Source: a bacterium (GTDB lineage: Bacteria; Bacillota; Clostridia; Christensenellales; CAG-138). Taken from it: a stretch of DNA of 64,000 bases. The first letter of the stretch is position 1. Each line of letters opens with the position of its first letter. The position numbers and the translations under genes are program-made. Under the pieces are notes generated by a model that was not told the origin of the DNA, did not search any database, and worked only from the letters and a program-made list of their open reading frames with translations. Location of the stretch: contig JALFDW010000025.1 of NCBI GenBank assembly GCA_022778545.1, positions 1 through 64,000 of the forward strand. The letters are read 5' to 3'. This document shows, piece after piece, positions 43,949 through 52,291 of this stretch.

Positions 43949-45316
43949 TTAACGAGCTTTTTTCGCTTTCTTGACGAAGAAGATGATACCTGCAGAAACT
44001 GCCAGCAGGCAGATGGCAAGAATCCCATCCTGATCGCCGGTAACGGGCGGCAGGGGTGCAGGCGCGATCGGCTCTGCTACACTGATGCCGGAGCCGGTGG
44101 AGATGCCAGAGCCGGTGTTAGGGGTATCCGGGTTCGGCGTCGGATCAACGACGGGCTGCTGAGCTTCCGTGCCAGGCAGGTTGGCCCATTCTTCGGCATT
44201 CAGCGTGAATTCATGAGTGTCCAGCTCAGTGTCGTCAATGACGAGAACAACCTTGTTGGGAACAATATCGTCTTGGGGAGCCCAAGCGTCGATGTTCCAG
44301 TATTCATCGCCGCCCTCAGCAGGGAAGGTACAGGTCAGGAAGCCATTGGCGGGAGCAGCAGGCAGCATCTCGGTGTTCAGTGCCGCCGTAGTCAGCAGAG
44401 TTTCACCAGCGTAAAGCTTAAGGACGACGCTCTCCATGAAGAAAATGTCCTTCATATCAACAGCGATGCCATCAAGCAGACCCATATCGTTCTTATGGGT
44501 GATACCAGCGCGCTCGATGCTACCAGTAGCGGGGACAGCAGTGCCAGGCAGGTTAGCCCATTCTTCGGCATTCAGCGTGAATTCATGAGTGTCTAACTCG
44601 ATGCCATCAACAATCAGAACGACCTTGTTGGGAATAATGCTGTCCCGAGGAGTCCAGGAAGTCTGAGCCCAGTAGGGATCGGCTTCTTCTGTGGCAATAC
44701 AGCAGGTCAGAAACTCATAGCTGTCAGCCTCGACACCGGACAGCGTAGCGGTGGTTAGGAGGATGTCATCACTGAAGAGCGCAACTTTAACGCTGTTTCG
44801 GAACGTAACGTCCTCAAGTTCGACGGAGATAGCGTTCTTTAATACTCCGCCTGCCCTGGTCATAACGACACTTTCGATGCTGCCGCTATAAGGCATCATG
44901 GCGGCCCAAACTGTAGCGTCCAGTGCAGCTTCCTTTTCGCTTACCTGCTGGTCGTTGTAAATCAGAACGGCCTTTGTGGGAACAGTGTCTGCTTTGGGAG
45001 TCCAGTCGCTCTGCGGCCAGTATTCGTCCGATGCAGCCAGGGGAATGCAGCAAGTCAAGGTATTGCGACCATTGAGTTCAGAAAGTTTCTCGGGATTTAG
45101 CGTAACAGATGTCAGCATGGATGTGCCACTCCACAGCTGAACTTCAATTTTGGATTCCGTGCTGATCGGGGTGAGGTCTTTGAGCTCAAGAGAAACGCTG
45201 CCAGGAAGCAGAGTAATGCTGTCAATCTCACCGCTAAAGCCGTCGGCCATTGCTGCGGCCGGTAGCAATGAGAGCAACAAGACGCATGCAATAAACAGGG
45301 AATAGATTTTCTTCAT
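43949..45316 (-). CDS. Secreted repeat protein with LPXTG-like C-terminus
   Basis: A 455-aa protein. A signal peptide (1-25) is followed by three tandem repeats of about 120-125 residues, each with a conserved Cys pair (LTCCIPL, LTCCIAT; LTCTFPA in the third), DEYW or DPYW, and a VPNKVVL strand. A Thr/Pro-rich linker, the motif LPPVTGD, a hydrophobic helix and KKAKKAR complete a sortase-type tail. I recognise no family for the repeats. The last two repeats share a 53-base segment with one mismatch, so duplication is recent. It has a strong AGGAGG-type start site and is probably monocistronic. Confidence 0.78.
   Translation of the reverse strand: MKKIYSLFIACVLLLSLLPAAAMADGFSGEIDSITLLPGSVSLELKDLTPISTESKIEVQLWSGTSMLTSVTLNPEKLSELNGRNTLTCCIPLAASDEYWPQSDWTPKADTVPTKAVLIYNDQQVSEKEAALDATVWAAMMPYSGSIESVVMTRAGGVLKNAISVELEDVTFRNSVKVALFSDDILLTTATLSGVEADSYEFLTCCIATEEADPYWAQTSWTPRDSIIPNKVVLIVDGIELDTHEFTLNAEEWANLPGTAVPATGSIERAGITHKNDMGLLDGIAVDMKDIFFMESVVLKLYAGETLLTTAALNTEMLPAAPANGFLTCTFPAEGGDEYWNIDAWAPQDDIVPNKVVLVIDDTELDTHEFTLNAEEWANLPGTEAQQPVVDPTPNPDTPNTGSGISTGSGISVAEPIAPAPLPPVTGDQDGILAICLLAVSAGIIFFVKKAKKAR
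44169..44593 (-). repeat. Near-identical 53-bp direct repeat inside the surface protein gene
   Basis: Positions 44169-44221 and 44541-44593 differ at one base. They encode the DTHEFTLNAEEWANLPGT segment ending repeats two and three. Such identity invites recombination that would add or remove one repeat. Confidence 0.85.
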
Positions 45317-45585
45317 GGTTTACCTCCATTAATGGTTTTATTTATCAACTCATCATGGTTGATCTGCCAGTGAGTGCTTTGGCACACCTAAAGCATAGCA
45401 TGGCTGCGATGCTCCTGAAAGTGCCGAGAATGACACGAAAAGTGCAAGTTATGCAAGGTGAATGTTTTGCGGCGGTTTCATGCACAAAAGCTCCTTTCAC
45501 AAGTTCCGGATAAGGAAAACCGGAGATGGGGTAAGAATATGGATATAGAGTAGCATATGTGACATTATTTTGCAAGATAAAATAA

Positions 45586-45602
45586 TTGCAATTTAATTGC
45601 AA
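45586..45602 (+). promoter_or_regulatory. Perfect palindrome upstream of RHH gene
   Basis: TTGCAATT-T-AATTGCAA is a perfect 8-1-8 inverted repeat, about 65 bases before the RHH start codon. Another TTGCAA half lies at 45570-45575. It is the likely operator of the encoded DNA-binding protein. The rest of the gap 45317-45668 shows nothing else I can support. Confidence 0.55.
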
Positions 45603-45668
45603 AAACTAAGCAAAGTATGAGGCAAAATACAAGTATAAGCTGTTGTAACATAGGGGGAAGAAACGAAG

Positions 45669-45854
45669 ATGTTCAAATTAAAACCCGGAAGCGAGACGAT
45701 CAGCAAAACGTTCCGCTTGCCTGTTGAGATCGCAGATCAGTTGGAGCAGCTTGCCTACGACAACAACCTGTCGCTAAACGCAGTGGTGGTTCAGTGCCTG
45801 CAATATGCTTTGGATAATTTGGAAACTTCGAAACAAGCTGATGATGTGCAATAA
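45669..45854 (+). CDS. Ribbon-helix-helix DNA-binding protein
   Basis: A 61-aa Arc/CopG-like protein. The beta strand (ISKTFRLPVEIADQLEQLA) that inserts into the DNA groove is followed by two helices (NNLSLNAVVVQCLQYALDNL). The length and pattern fit an RHH dimer. No toxin gene lies next to it, so a stand-alone repressor is more likely than an antitoxin. GGGGGAAG lies upstream, and a strong terminator follows. Confidence 0.82.
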   Translation: MFKLKPGSETISKTFRLPVEIADQLEQLAYDNNLSLNAVVVQCLQYALDNLETSKQADDVQ

Positions 45855-45906
45855 AAGATCCTGCGTTTGGATTGCTGCAATGTTGTGATCGCAGCGAAAC
45901 GAGCAG

Positions 45907-45940
45907 CGCGCCCGGCAAACAAAATGCCGGGCGCGTTTTA
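45907..45940 (+). terminator. Intrinsic terminator after the RHH gene
   Basis: CGCGCCCGGCA (45907-45917), loop AACAAAA, TGCCGGGCGCG (45925-45935), then TTTT. Confidence 0.9.
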
Positions 45941-45975
45941 AAGTCGCGTTTTTAGTCTGTTGAAAGTGTACCCCA

Positions 45976-46449
45976 TCAATCGTTCCGCGAACACTTTTCC
46001 GCGTCGATCGCAAGCACGAGCATGAGGGCGGGGAGAGCATCCTGCGGATCGCAGACGTCGATCACATAGGTATCCGTCCAGTGAAAAAGCTGCTTGGATA
46101 TTGTGGCGATGCGCCGCCCGGCCCGGTCAAGGATGCGGTAATCCCATTCAAAGAAATCGCCCGCGACATGCCAGCCTTTGCAGGCGATATTGTACTTCGG
46201 CCGAAAAAAGGTGAACTCTTTGCTGATGCAGCCGATATAATTCCGGCCAACATAAAGCTCAAATTTCGGCAGGAAGGTAAGGATCCGTTCCTTCACCATG
46301 CCGACCTCGCTCCCACGGGCGTCGAAGATCTTCAGGCAATGTCCCCACGAAAGCTGCCCTTTTACGGTGTATACCGTCTGCCCAGTCTCAGCGTAAATGT
46401 CGTAGCTGTCAAACCATGAAAAGAACCGCTGCTTAAACAACAGCTTCAT
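45976..46449 (-). CDS. LURP-one-related / YxjI family protein
   Basis: A 157-aa protein with the tubby-like barrel of the LURP-one family: repeated short strands with aromatic residues (FFSWFDSYDIYAETGQTVYTV, FELYVGRNYIGCISKEF). Members are small, soluble, and of unknown function in bacteria. GGGAGGT lies about 8 bases before the ATG. It is transcribed on its own. Confidence 0.8.
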   Translation of the reverse strand: MKLLFKQRFFSWFDSYDIYAETGQTVYTVKGQLSWGHCLKIFDARGSEVGMVKERILTFLPKFELYVGRNYIGCISKEFTFFRPKYNIACKGWHVAGDFFEWDYRILDRAGRRIATISKQLFHWTDTYVIDVCDPQDALPALMLVLAIDAEKCSRND

Positions 46450-46485
46450 AGAGTACCTCCCTGTAAAACGGCGGGTTGCCTTGCT

Positions 46486-46626
46486 TTAAAGAAAGGCGGT
46501 TATGTCTGCGGAGAAAGCGTTGCTGATGGCAATGCCGCATGACAGAACAAAGGACGTTGCATCCTTCAGGGATACCTCGGAAGGAATCTCCAGAACCTGG
46601 AGCTCGTCATTTTGGGGATAAGCCAT
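46486..46626 (-). pseudogene. 46-codon C-terminal-like frame after the deaminase gene
   Basis: Starting directly after the amidohydrolase stop, and in the same frame, an open stretch on the minus strand includes DGCIGFVSLVMAYPQNDEL and ends FSADITAFL. Its first ATG is at 46626, but no ribosome site precedes it. The protein-like composition and lack of a start suggest the 3' remnant of a lost gene or a tail. I do not recognise the family. Confidence 0.35.
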
Positions 46627-46677
46627 GACCAAGGATACAAATCCAATGCAGCCGTCCGTCAGAAGCGGCCGGGCATG

Positions 46678-48033
46678 TCAGTTCCCCAGATACTTCTTCA
46701 ACCGGGTGTTTGCCTCATGGGAAAGCCGGCCTTCATCCACGCCTGTCAGCCTGCCGCCTGCAACGGCCATGCGCCCGCCGACAAAGGTATAGTCCACAGC
46801 TCCCTTGAGGCCGACCGTCGCGAGCATGGCCTTCGGGTCCTCACATGCGCCGACAAGCTCCAAACGGCGGCTATCCACAAGGAAGAAGTCCGCGCACATG
46901 CCCTCCGCAAGGCAGCCGATGTCGCTGCGGCCAAGCAGGCGCGCACTTCCGCGCGTAGCGAGCTTGAGCACGTCATAGCCGGTGGGTGCGGCATCGCCTG
47001 CGGTGAGGCGGTGCAGCAGATAGCAGATGCGCAATTCTTCGAGCAGGTTTGAACCGTCGTTGCTGGCGCTGCCGTCTACCGCAAGGCCCACGGGCACGCC
47101 GAGGCGCAGCATATCCGGCACGCGGGCCACGCCGGAGGAAAGCTTCATGTTGGAGATCGGGCAGTGCGCGACGCCTGTGCCGGTCTCGGCGAGGGCGGCA
47201 AGCTCCGCATCGTTGAAATGGATGCCGTGCGCATACCAGACGTCCTGCCCGGTCCAGCCGAGGGACTGCATATAAGCGAAGGGGCGCATGCCGAATTTTT
47301 CCAGCGTGAAGCGCTCTTCATCCTTTGTTTCGCAAAGGTGTGTATGCAGCCGCACGCCGAGCTCCCGCGCGAGCAGGGCAGACTGGCGCAGCAGCTCACT
47401 CGATACGGAGAATGGCGAGCACGGCGCAAGCGCGACCTGGCGCATCGCGCCGAAGGATGGGTCATGAAAGGCCTCAACGAGGCGCACGCTGTCGCGGAGA
47501 ATCGCATCGATGGGCTGAACGACGCTGTCCGGCGGCAGGCCGCCGTCTTTTCGGGAAAGATCCATGCTCCCGCGCGAAGCATGCATGCGGATGCCGAGCT
47601 CCTCCGCGGCGGCGAACTGGGTATCGATCAGAAGGTCTCCGGCTGCATGGGGGAAAACATAGTGGTGATCAAAACAGGTGGTGCAGCCTGTCTTGAGCAG
47701 CTCCCCAAGCCCGGTGAGCGAGGAGAGGCGTATGATGTTCCGGTCAAGGTTCTTCCAGATCTCATACAGCGCCACGAGCCAGTCGAACAGCTCAAACCCC
47801 TGCACCGCGGGGAGATTGCGCGAGAAGATCTGGTAAAGGTGATGGTGCGTATTGATGAGGCCGGGGTAGCAGAGCATGTGCGAAGCATCGAACGTTTCGC
47901 AATCCGCAGAAAGGCCCTGCCCCAGGGCGCGGATCACGCCGTTCTCGATCAAAAGATCAGCGCCGGTCAGGACGCGGTCGCCGTCATCGCAGGTAACGAT
48001 AGCGCGGAGGTTCTTGAGCAGAAGGCTTTGCAT
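46678..48033 (-). CDS. 8-oxoguanine deaminase-type amidohydrolase
   Basis: A 451-aa metal-dependent hydrolase of the AtzB/8-oxoguanine deaminase group. The metal motif is INTHHHLYQ (about residues 60-68), with further ligands in HTHLCET, YAHGIHF and VDGSASND. SRGSMDLSRKDGGLPPDS is typical of 8-oxoguanine deaminases. It would deaminate an oxidised or substituted purine or triazine-like ring in the cytoplasm; the exact substrate is inferred. GAAAGGAG precedes the ATG. Confidence 0.88.
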   Translation of the reverse strand: MQSLLLKNLRAIVTCDDGDRVLTGADLLIENGVIRALGQGLSADCETFDASHMLCYPGLINTHHHLYQIFSRNLPAVQGFELFDWLVALYEIWKNLDRNIIRLSSLTGLGELLKTGCTTCFDHHYVFPHAAGDLLIDTQFAAAEELGIRMHASRGSMDLSRKDGGLPPDSVVQPIDAILRDSVRLVEAFHDPSFGAMRQVALAPCSPFSVSSELLRQSALLARELGVRLHTHLCETKDEERFTLEKFGMRPFAYMQSLGWTGQDVWYAHGIHFNDAELAALAETGTGVAHCPISNMKLSSGVARVPDMLRLGVPVGLAVDGSASNDGSNLLEELRICYLLHRLTAGDAAPTGYDVLKLATRGSARLLGRSDIGCLAEGMCADFFLVDSRRLELVGACEDPKAMLATVGLKGAVDYTFVGGRMAVAGGRLTGVDEGRLSHEANTRLKKYLGN

Positions 48034-48069
48034 GCGGATCTCCTTTCAGAATGAAAACTGGGGGTAAGG

Positions 48070-49302
48070 TTACCACGGCCTTCTGCCGCAGTAGAAGTGC
48101 TTGCGCCAGTAGGACGTTTCGTAGGAACGGCGCACGACCTTGCCGTTGCTGGAGGAAGCGTCGATCATCTCACCGCTATTGTTGATGACGATGCCGATGT
48201 GCCCTACCTTGGTGAAATTATCGTCATAGAAGCAGATCAGGTCGCCCTTCTTGAGATCGTCCATGTCGGTGATCTTCGTCCAGTCCGAAACCTGGGAATA
48301 GCCTGCTGCGTTGAGGCGGCGGCGGTTGCTGCCCGCCTGGTTCAGACAGTAATACACGAGGCCGGAGCAATCGAAGCTGCTCGGACCCTTCGCGCCGCGG
48401 ACATAAGGATCGCCGAGCTGTTCTTTTGCAACGGAAATCATCTTGTCGATGTTCGCCTTCGTGCGTGCTTCCTTCGCTTTGGTGGCGCTTTCCTTCGCAT
48501 CCGGAGAATACAGGAGGTTGAACGTCTTTTCCCCGGCGAGGCCGTCTGCGGACAGGCCGTTGCGGTCCTGGAAATCCTTGATGGCCTGCACGGTGGTCTC
48601 GCCATAATAGCCGGTCATGACTTTCATGTAGCCAAGATCCTTGAGCTGTTCCTGCATGTCGGTGATGTCATCGCCCTCCATGCCGAATTTGACGCAGTAT
48701 TTCGGTGCGCTGTCGCCATAAATGAGCGCGAGCGTCTGCACGCCTGCGATGCCGTCCACATCGAGCGTTATGCCAAGCTCCGGGGTGAAGTTCACCTGCC
48801 GCTGGAAGAAGCGCACGGCGTCCTCCGTTGCGGGGCCGAATTTCAGCGTGCTTTCATCGATGTCAAGATAGCCAAGGTACATCAAACGCTCCTGCAGTGC
48901 ACGCACAGCTTCGGATTCCATGCCGCGTTTGAGCGTCGGGTCGGGCGTGGGTGTCGGTGTTGGCACGGGTGTGGGCGTAGGGATTAGGGTCGGTGTTGGC
49001 GCGGGGGTCACATCGATGGAGAAAGCGCTGCCTTCCGGCGCGTTTTCCGGGAAAGCCAGCGTGGTAACGTTGTTTCCATCCGTATCGCGCGGTGCGTTCG
49101 CCGCTTCCGCGTTGCCGCTGCGGGCAAGCAGCACGATGCCTGTTATGATGAGCGCAACCATGAGCGCCGAAGTCCCGCCTACAATCAGTTTGCCGCGCAG
49201 GGGCATGCGGCGCAGTGTGCGGGAAACGCGCAGCCTTGCGCGCCGTACACGCTTTATGAGCCGGCTCCATATGCGATTCAGATTTTTTAAAAATGCCTGC
49301 AT
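48070..49302 (-). CDS. NlpC/P60 peptidoglycan hydrolase with two peptidoglycan-binding domains
   Basis: A 410-aa protein. A basic N-terminus and one membrane helix (about 43-62) are followed by a Thr/Pro-rich linker (PTPTPVPTPTPTPDPT). Two peptidoglycan-binding type 1 domains (about 125-195 and 205-265) and a C-terminal NlpC/P60 domain (about 280-410) complete it. Catalytic Cys312 lies in FDCSGL and His368 in VGHIGIVI. It should cleave D-Glu to diamino acid bonds in wall peptides while tethered to the membrane. The gene is monocistronic, divergent from the zinc-ribbon gene. Confidence 0.93.
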   Translation of the reverse strand: MQAFLKNLNRIWSRLIKRVRRARLRVSRTLRRMPLRGKLIVGGTSALMVALIITGIVLLARSGNAEAANAPRDTDGNNVTTLAFPENAPEGSAFSIDVTPAPTPTLIPTPTPVPTPTPTPDPTLKRGMESEAVRALQERLMYLGYLDIDESTLKFGPATEDAVRFFQRQVNFTPELGITLDVDGIAGVQTLALIYGDSAPKYCVKFGMEGDDITDMQEQLKDLGYMKVMTGYYGETTVQAIKDFQDRNGLSADGLAGEKTFNLLYSPDAKESATKAKEARTKANIDKMISVAKEQLGDPYVRGAKGPSSFDCSGLVYYCLNQAGSNRRRLNAAGYSQVSDWTKITDMDDLKKGDLICFYDDNFTKVGHIGIVINNSGEMIDASSSNGKVVRRSYETSYWRKHFYCGRRPW

Positions 49303-49457
49303 CCAGTTGCTCCGTTCAATTGAGGTCGAAAGATTGCCTGTGGAAAGGACAACCTGTGTTCCATTCTTATTTTAGGGGTTTTCCGCGTGAAATTCAATGA
49401 AAACCGCCGTATGTCAGAGATTATTTACAAAATAGTGCTTCTCGAAACGGGCGGAAA

Positions 49458-49466
49458 TGCTATAAT
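49458..49466 (+). promoter_or_regulatory. Extended -10 promoter
   Basis: TGCTATAAT is an extended -10 some 40 bases before the start codon at 49509, identical to that before glsA. No strong -35 is seen. Confidence 0.55.
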
Positions 49467-49508
49467 TACATCAGATACATCGATATTTCAAAATGGGAGG
49501 ATATTACT

Positions 49509-49994
49509 ATGGCGTTTTTTGATAAGCTGGGTGAGATCACAAAAAGCGTTGGCGACAAGACCAACGACATGATCGAAACAAACAAGCTCAACGGAAAGAT
49601 CAAGGCGGAAAAGGCTGCCATTGAAGCGGTGAAGGCTGAGTTGGGCGCCCTCTACTGGGCAAAGTTTGAGGCCGGTGCGCAATTGGATGAGGATGCGGCC
49701 GCGCTGTGCGGGAAGATCCGCACATCGCTTGAGAACATTGCCGGGTTTGAGGCGGAGATTCAGCGCATCCGGGAGGAAAGCGAGAAGAAGCCTGAGCCCG
49801 CTGCCCCTGCGGCGCCTGTACCGGTCGCCGAAGGCACGTTCTGCCAGGCCTGCGGCGCAAAGATCGCTTCCGATGCGAAATTCTGCCCGGAATGCGGCAG
49901 CCCCGTCGTTCCGCCGAAACGCGTATGCCCTGCCTGCGGCGCGGAGCTTGCGGAAGGCGCAAAATTCTGCGCTGAGTGCGGTGCGAAGGTATAA
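49509..49994 (+). CDS. Coiled-coil protein with two zinc ribbons
   Basis: A 161-aa soluble protein. The N-terminal 95 residues are helical and charged. After an Ala/Pro linker come two zinc ribbons (CQACGAKI with CPECGSP, and CPACGAEL with CAECGAKV), eight cysteines in all. Proteins of this layout are common in Clostridia with unknown roles. TGGGAGG lies upstream of the start. Confidence 0.75.
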   Translation: MAFFDKLGEITKSVGDKTNDMIETNKLNGKIKAEKAAIEAVKAELGALYWAKFEAGAQLDEDAAALCGKIRTSLENIAGFEAEIQRIREESEKKPEPAAPAAPVPVAEGTFCQACGAKIASDAKFCPECGSPVVPPKRVCPACGAELAEGAKFCAECGAKV

Positions 49995-50042
49995 GAGGCT
50001 TTTTGCGTGCTGGATGATAGCGTAAGCAAAGCTGAATTTGAG

Positions 50043-50070
50043 GCGTCCCGAAAAGGCGGGGCGCTTTTTC
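50043..50070 (+). terminator. Intrinsic terminator after the zinc-ribbon gene
   Basis: GCGTCCCG (50043-50050), loop AAAAGG, CGGGGCGC (50057-50064), then TTTTT. Confidence 0.85.
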
Positions 50071-50110
50071 GTGCAGAAATAAGTGACGGTGAAACGGTGA
50101 AGATATCTGC

Positions 50111-50152
50111 TTGACATATATAGGAAGTCTATATATTATTATATATAGACTT
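50111..50152 (+). promoter_or_regulatory. PadR gene promoter with 28-bp palindrome
   Basis: TTGACA (50111-50116) and TATTAT (50134-50139) are 17 bases apart. AAGTCTATATAT-TATT-ATATATAGACTT (50125-50152) is a perfect 12-4-12 palindrome that covers the -10 and start site. It is the likely operator of the PadR-type protein encoded 24 bases downstream. Confidence 0.8.
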
Positions 50153-50175
50153 TCGATATAAAAGGGGGAACGCAT

Positions 50176-50523
50176 ATGGCTGGTGACAAAAGCTTTGCTA
50201 CGAGCAGTACCGCTATGCTGGTGCTGAAGTTGCTTGAGCAGGAGGACATGTATGGTTATCAGATGATCGAAGAACTGGCGCGGCGGTCAGACAACGCCTT
50301 TACCCTGAAGGCAGGAACGCTCTATCCGTTGCTGCATGATCTCGAAGGGCAGGGGCTGATCCACGTATATGAACTGGAAGCGGAGAACGGACGGATGCGC
50401 AAATACTACAGCCTTACAAAAGCGGGGCGTGGCTCGCTTGCACAAAAGGAGGAGGAGTGGGATGCGTTTGCTTCGGCGGTAAACCGCGTGCTGAAAGGGG
50501 GAGCCGGAATTGCGTCAACTTGA
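50176..50523 (+). CDS. PadR family transcriptional regulator
   Basis: A 115-aa winged-helix regulator (ML..LKLLEQEDMYGYQMIEEL, then the wing KYYSLTKAGRG). PadR-type proteins repress genes for membrane proteins or detoxification and respond to small ligands. It overlaps the next gene by 14 bases and has AAAGGGGG upstream. The palindrome over its promoter indicates autorepression of the pair. Confidence 0.92.
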   Translation: MAGDKSFATSSTAMLVLKLLEQEDMYGYQMIEELARRSDNAFTLKAGTLYPLLHDLEGQGLIHVYELEAENGRMRKYYSLTKAGRGSLAQKEEEWDAFASAVNRVLKGGAGIAST

Positions 50524-51838
50524 TGAAAAAGAAAAATACCTTGATATAGTATGCGCACAGGTACGCTGGAAACATGCGCATGGCGTCATCCGCAAAGAAC
50601 TTGGAGACCATATTGAGGATCAGGCGGCTGCATATGCGGCTGAAGGGGTGCCGGAGCAGGAGGCAACGTATCGCGCCATTTGCAGCATGGGCGATCCGGA
50701 GGAAGTAGGAATGGCCTATGCAGCATGCTTTCGCCCTAAACGGCAATGGGGTATGGTATGCCTGATTGTGCTGACCGTGCTGCTTGGGATCGGCATCCGG
50801 CTGGCTATGGGCGGCATCTTTGGGTGGCGCTCCGTTGCAGCCCTTGTGTTTGGATGTGGCTGCACGGCGCTCTTTTGCTGTTTGAATCTGTACGATCTGG
50901 CTCAGCGTGCATGGTTTGCGCGTGCTCTGTTTGTGGTTTTTCTGCTGGCGGTTGCATTGGAGCTCGGAGGGACTTATGTGCGGCATGCAGCGGCGTTTTT
51001 GCCTCTGCTGTTCGCTGGAGCTGTTTATTCCCTGCGGGGAAAAGGTCTGCCTGCGCTGATTGCATGTGCTGCTGCACTTACCGCTGTAACGTGGGTGCTG
51101 ATGGCACGCTGGTCGATGCGGAACTACTTGTATGCGGTGGGAATCCTGACAGGGTGCCTGTTTGCTGCTGTACTTGCAGCGCTTGCGGGCGCGTTTGGAA
51201 GGCGGCGCTTTCTTGCATCAGGCGTTTTGATCTGTTGCGCTGCGGTATCGGCTGCTGCTGTTGTTTTTTCAAATGCTTACCGCATGCAGGAATTCGTGAA
51301 GATCCTGCTGCCTGTTGAAGGACGGACTATGCTTTCGCTTACGCCAGGCTTATGCACAGTACGTGATGTCGTAAACGGTGCGCGCATGATTGGCCGGGGA
51401 ACGGTGGCTGCTATCGCGGATGCGCAGGGGACGGCGCCGGTGAATGGAAGCGATCTTTCCTTGAACAGCTACCTGCTTACGCAGGTTCTTTACCGGTGGG
51501 GCTGGCTTGCTGCAGCTGCTGCATCTGCTGTGCCGCTCGGTTTTGTAAGTTTGGCCTTGGTGCGCGCATTGCGCCTGAAAAGCCTGTTGGGGCGCATGCT
51601 TGCGGGTGCGGTCAGCGCATTCTTTGCAGCACAGACGCTTATATACTGTGCTGCAAACTTCGGTTTGCTTGGCGGTTTGCCGCTGTCGCTGCCTCTTCTT
51701 GCAGGCGGGGAGTTGGCGCTTGCGTTGAATTTTGCCATGGCAGGGGCGTTGATCGCGCTGTTCCGCATGGACGGCCTGCATGCTGACCGCATTCCGAAGC
51801 TGTCAAAGCGGCTGCGTGTCCGGCTGGAATGGGTATAA
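50510..51838 (+). CDS. FtsW/RodA-like membrane protein with permease-prefix domain
   Basis: A 442-aa protein. Residues 1-80 form a permease-prefix-like domain (EKYLDIVCAQVRWKHAHGVI, IRKELGDHIEDQ), usually found before ABC permeases under PadR control. Residues about 85-430 form roughly ten helices. The C-terminal part (SYLLTQVLYRWGW, then INFGLLGGLPLSLPL-like in ANFGLLGGLPLSLPLL) resembles FtsW/RodA/SpoVE glycosyltransferases. The start is TTG 50510 with GGGGGAG upstream. Catalytic Asp of RodA is not obvious, so activity is uncertain. Confidence 0.7.
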   Translation: MRQLDEKEKYLDIVCAQVRWKHAHGVIRKELGDHIEDQAAAYAAEGVPEQEATYRAICSMGDPEEVGMAYAACFRPKRQWGMVCLIVLTVLLGIGIRLAMGGIFGWRSVAALVFGCGCTALFCCLNLYDLAQRAWFARALFVVFLLAVALELGGTYVRHAAAFLPLLFAGAVYSLRGKGLPALIACAAALTAVTWVLMARWSMRNYLYAVGILTGCLFAAVLAALAGAFGRRRFLASGVLICCAAVSAAAVVFSNAYRMQEFVKILLPVEGRTMLSLTPGLCTVRDVVNGARMIGRGTVAAIADAQGTAPVNGSDLSLNSYLLTQVLYRWGWLAAAAASAVPLGFVSLALVRALRLKSLLGRMLAGAVSAFFAAQTLIYCAANFGLLGGLPLSLPLLAGGELALALNFAMAGALIALFRMDGLHADRIPKLSKRLRVRLEWV

Positions 51839-51850
51839 GATATTTCCCCA

Positions 51851-51900
51851 TTGACAAATCGGGTTTATCATTATAAACTCAATGCATGGTTTATAAAAAC
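51851..51900 (+). promoter_or_regulatory. Second BlaI-type promoter and operators
   Basis: TTGACA (51851-51856) and TAAACT (51874-51879) are 17 bases apart. GTTTAT-CATT-ATAAAC (51863-51878) overlaps the -10. A degenerate copy, GTTT-ATAA-AAAC, lies at 51889-51900. The half-site differs from the ACTAC of the first BlaI locus. Confidence 0.65.
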
Positions 51901-51916
51901 AAACCCGGAGGACAGC

Positions 51917-52291
51917 ATGGAAGATTATCAAATTTGGGACAGTGAATACCGCTTCATGTGCATCGTGTGGGCGAATGCGCCGGTAGGTTCCGGAAAGCTT
52001 GTGGAGCTTTGCGCGGCGGAGCTTGGTTGGAAAAAATCCACCACCTACAACGCCATTCGCAAGATGTGCGAAAAGGGGCTGATCCAAAATGAAAACGCCT
52101 GCGTAAGCGTACTTGTGCCGAAGGAGCGGGTACAAACAGCGGAAAGCGGCGCATTCGTGGCGCGCACATTCGCGGGGTCGCTTCCTCAATTCCTTGCGGC
52201 GTTCCTTTCCGGCCACGCTCTTTCCGAGCAGGAGGCGGAGGAACTCAAAGCGCTGATTGACGCGCACCGGGAAAAGGAGGGCGGCGCATGA
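51917..52291 (+). CDS. BlaI/MecI family transcriptional repressor (second)
   Basis: A 124-aa winged-helix protein (IWDSEYRFMCIVWANAPVG, WKKSTTYNAIRKMCEKGLI). CCGGAGGAC lies 7 bases before ATG 51917. It overlaps the M56 gene by four bases, as in a typical sensor-repressor pair. Its recognition helix (KKSTTYNAIRKM) differs from the first BlaI protein (MNTTYTLIKRC), consistent with the different operators. Confidence 0.88.
   Translation: MEDYQIWDSEYRFMCIVWANAPVGSGKLVELCAAELGWKKSTTYNAIRKMCEKGLIQNENACVSVLVPKERVQTAESGAFVARTFAGSLPQFLAAFLSGHALSEQEAEELKALIDAHREKEGGA

Noticed and set aside
45345-45602. 85-codon minus-strand frame upstream of the surface protein gene
   Set aside because: It has no ribosome site, and covers the promoter areas of the surface protein and RHH genes.
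45669-45854. RHH protein as an antitoxin
   Set aside because: A terminator follows at once and no toxin-sized gene is adjacent.
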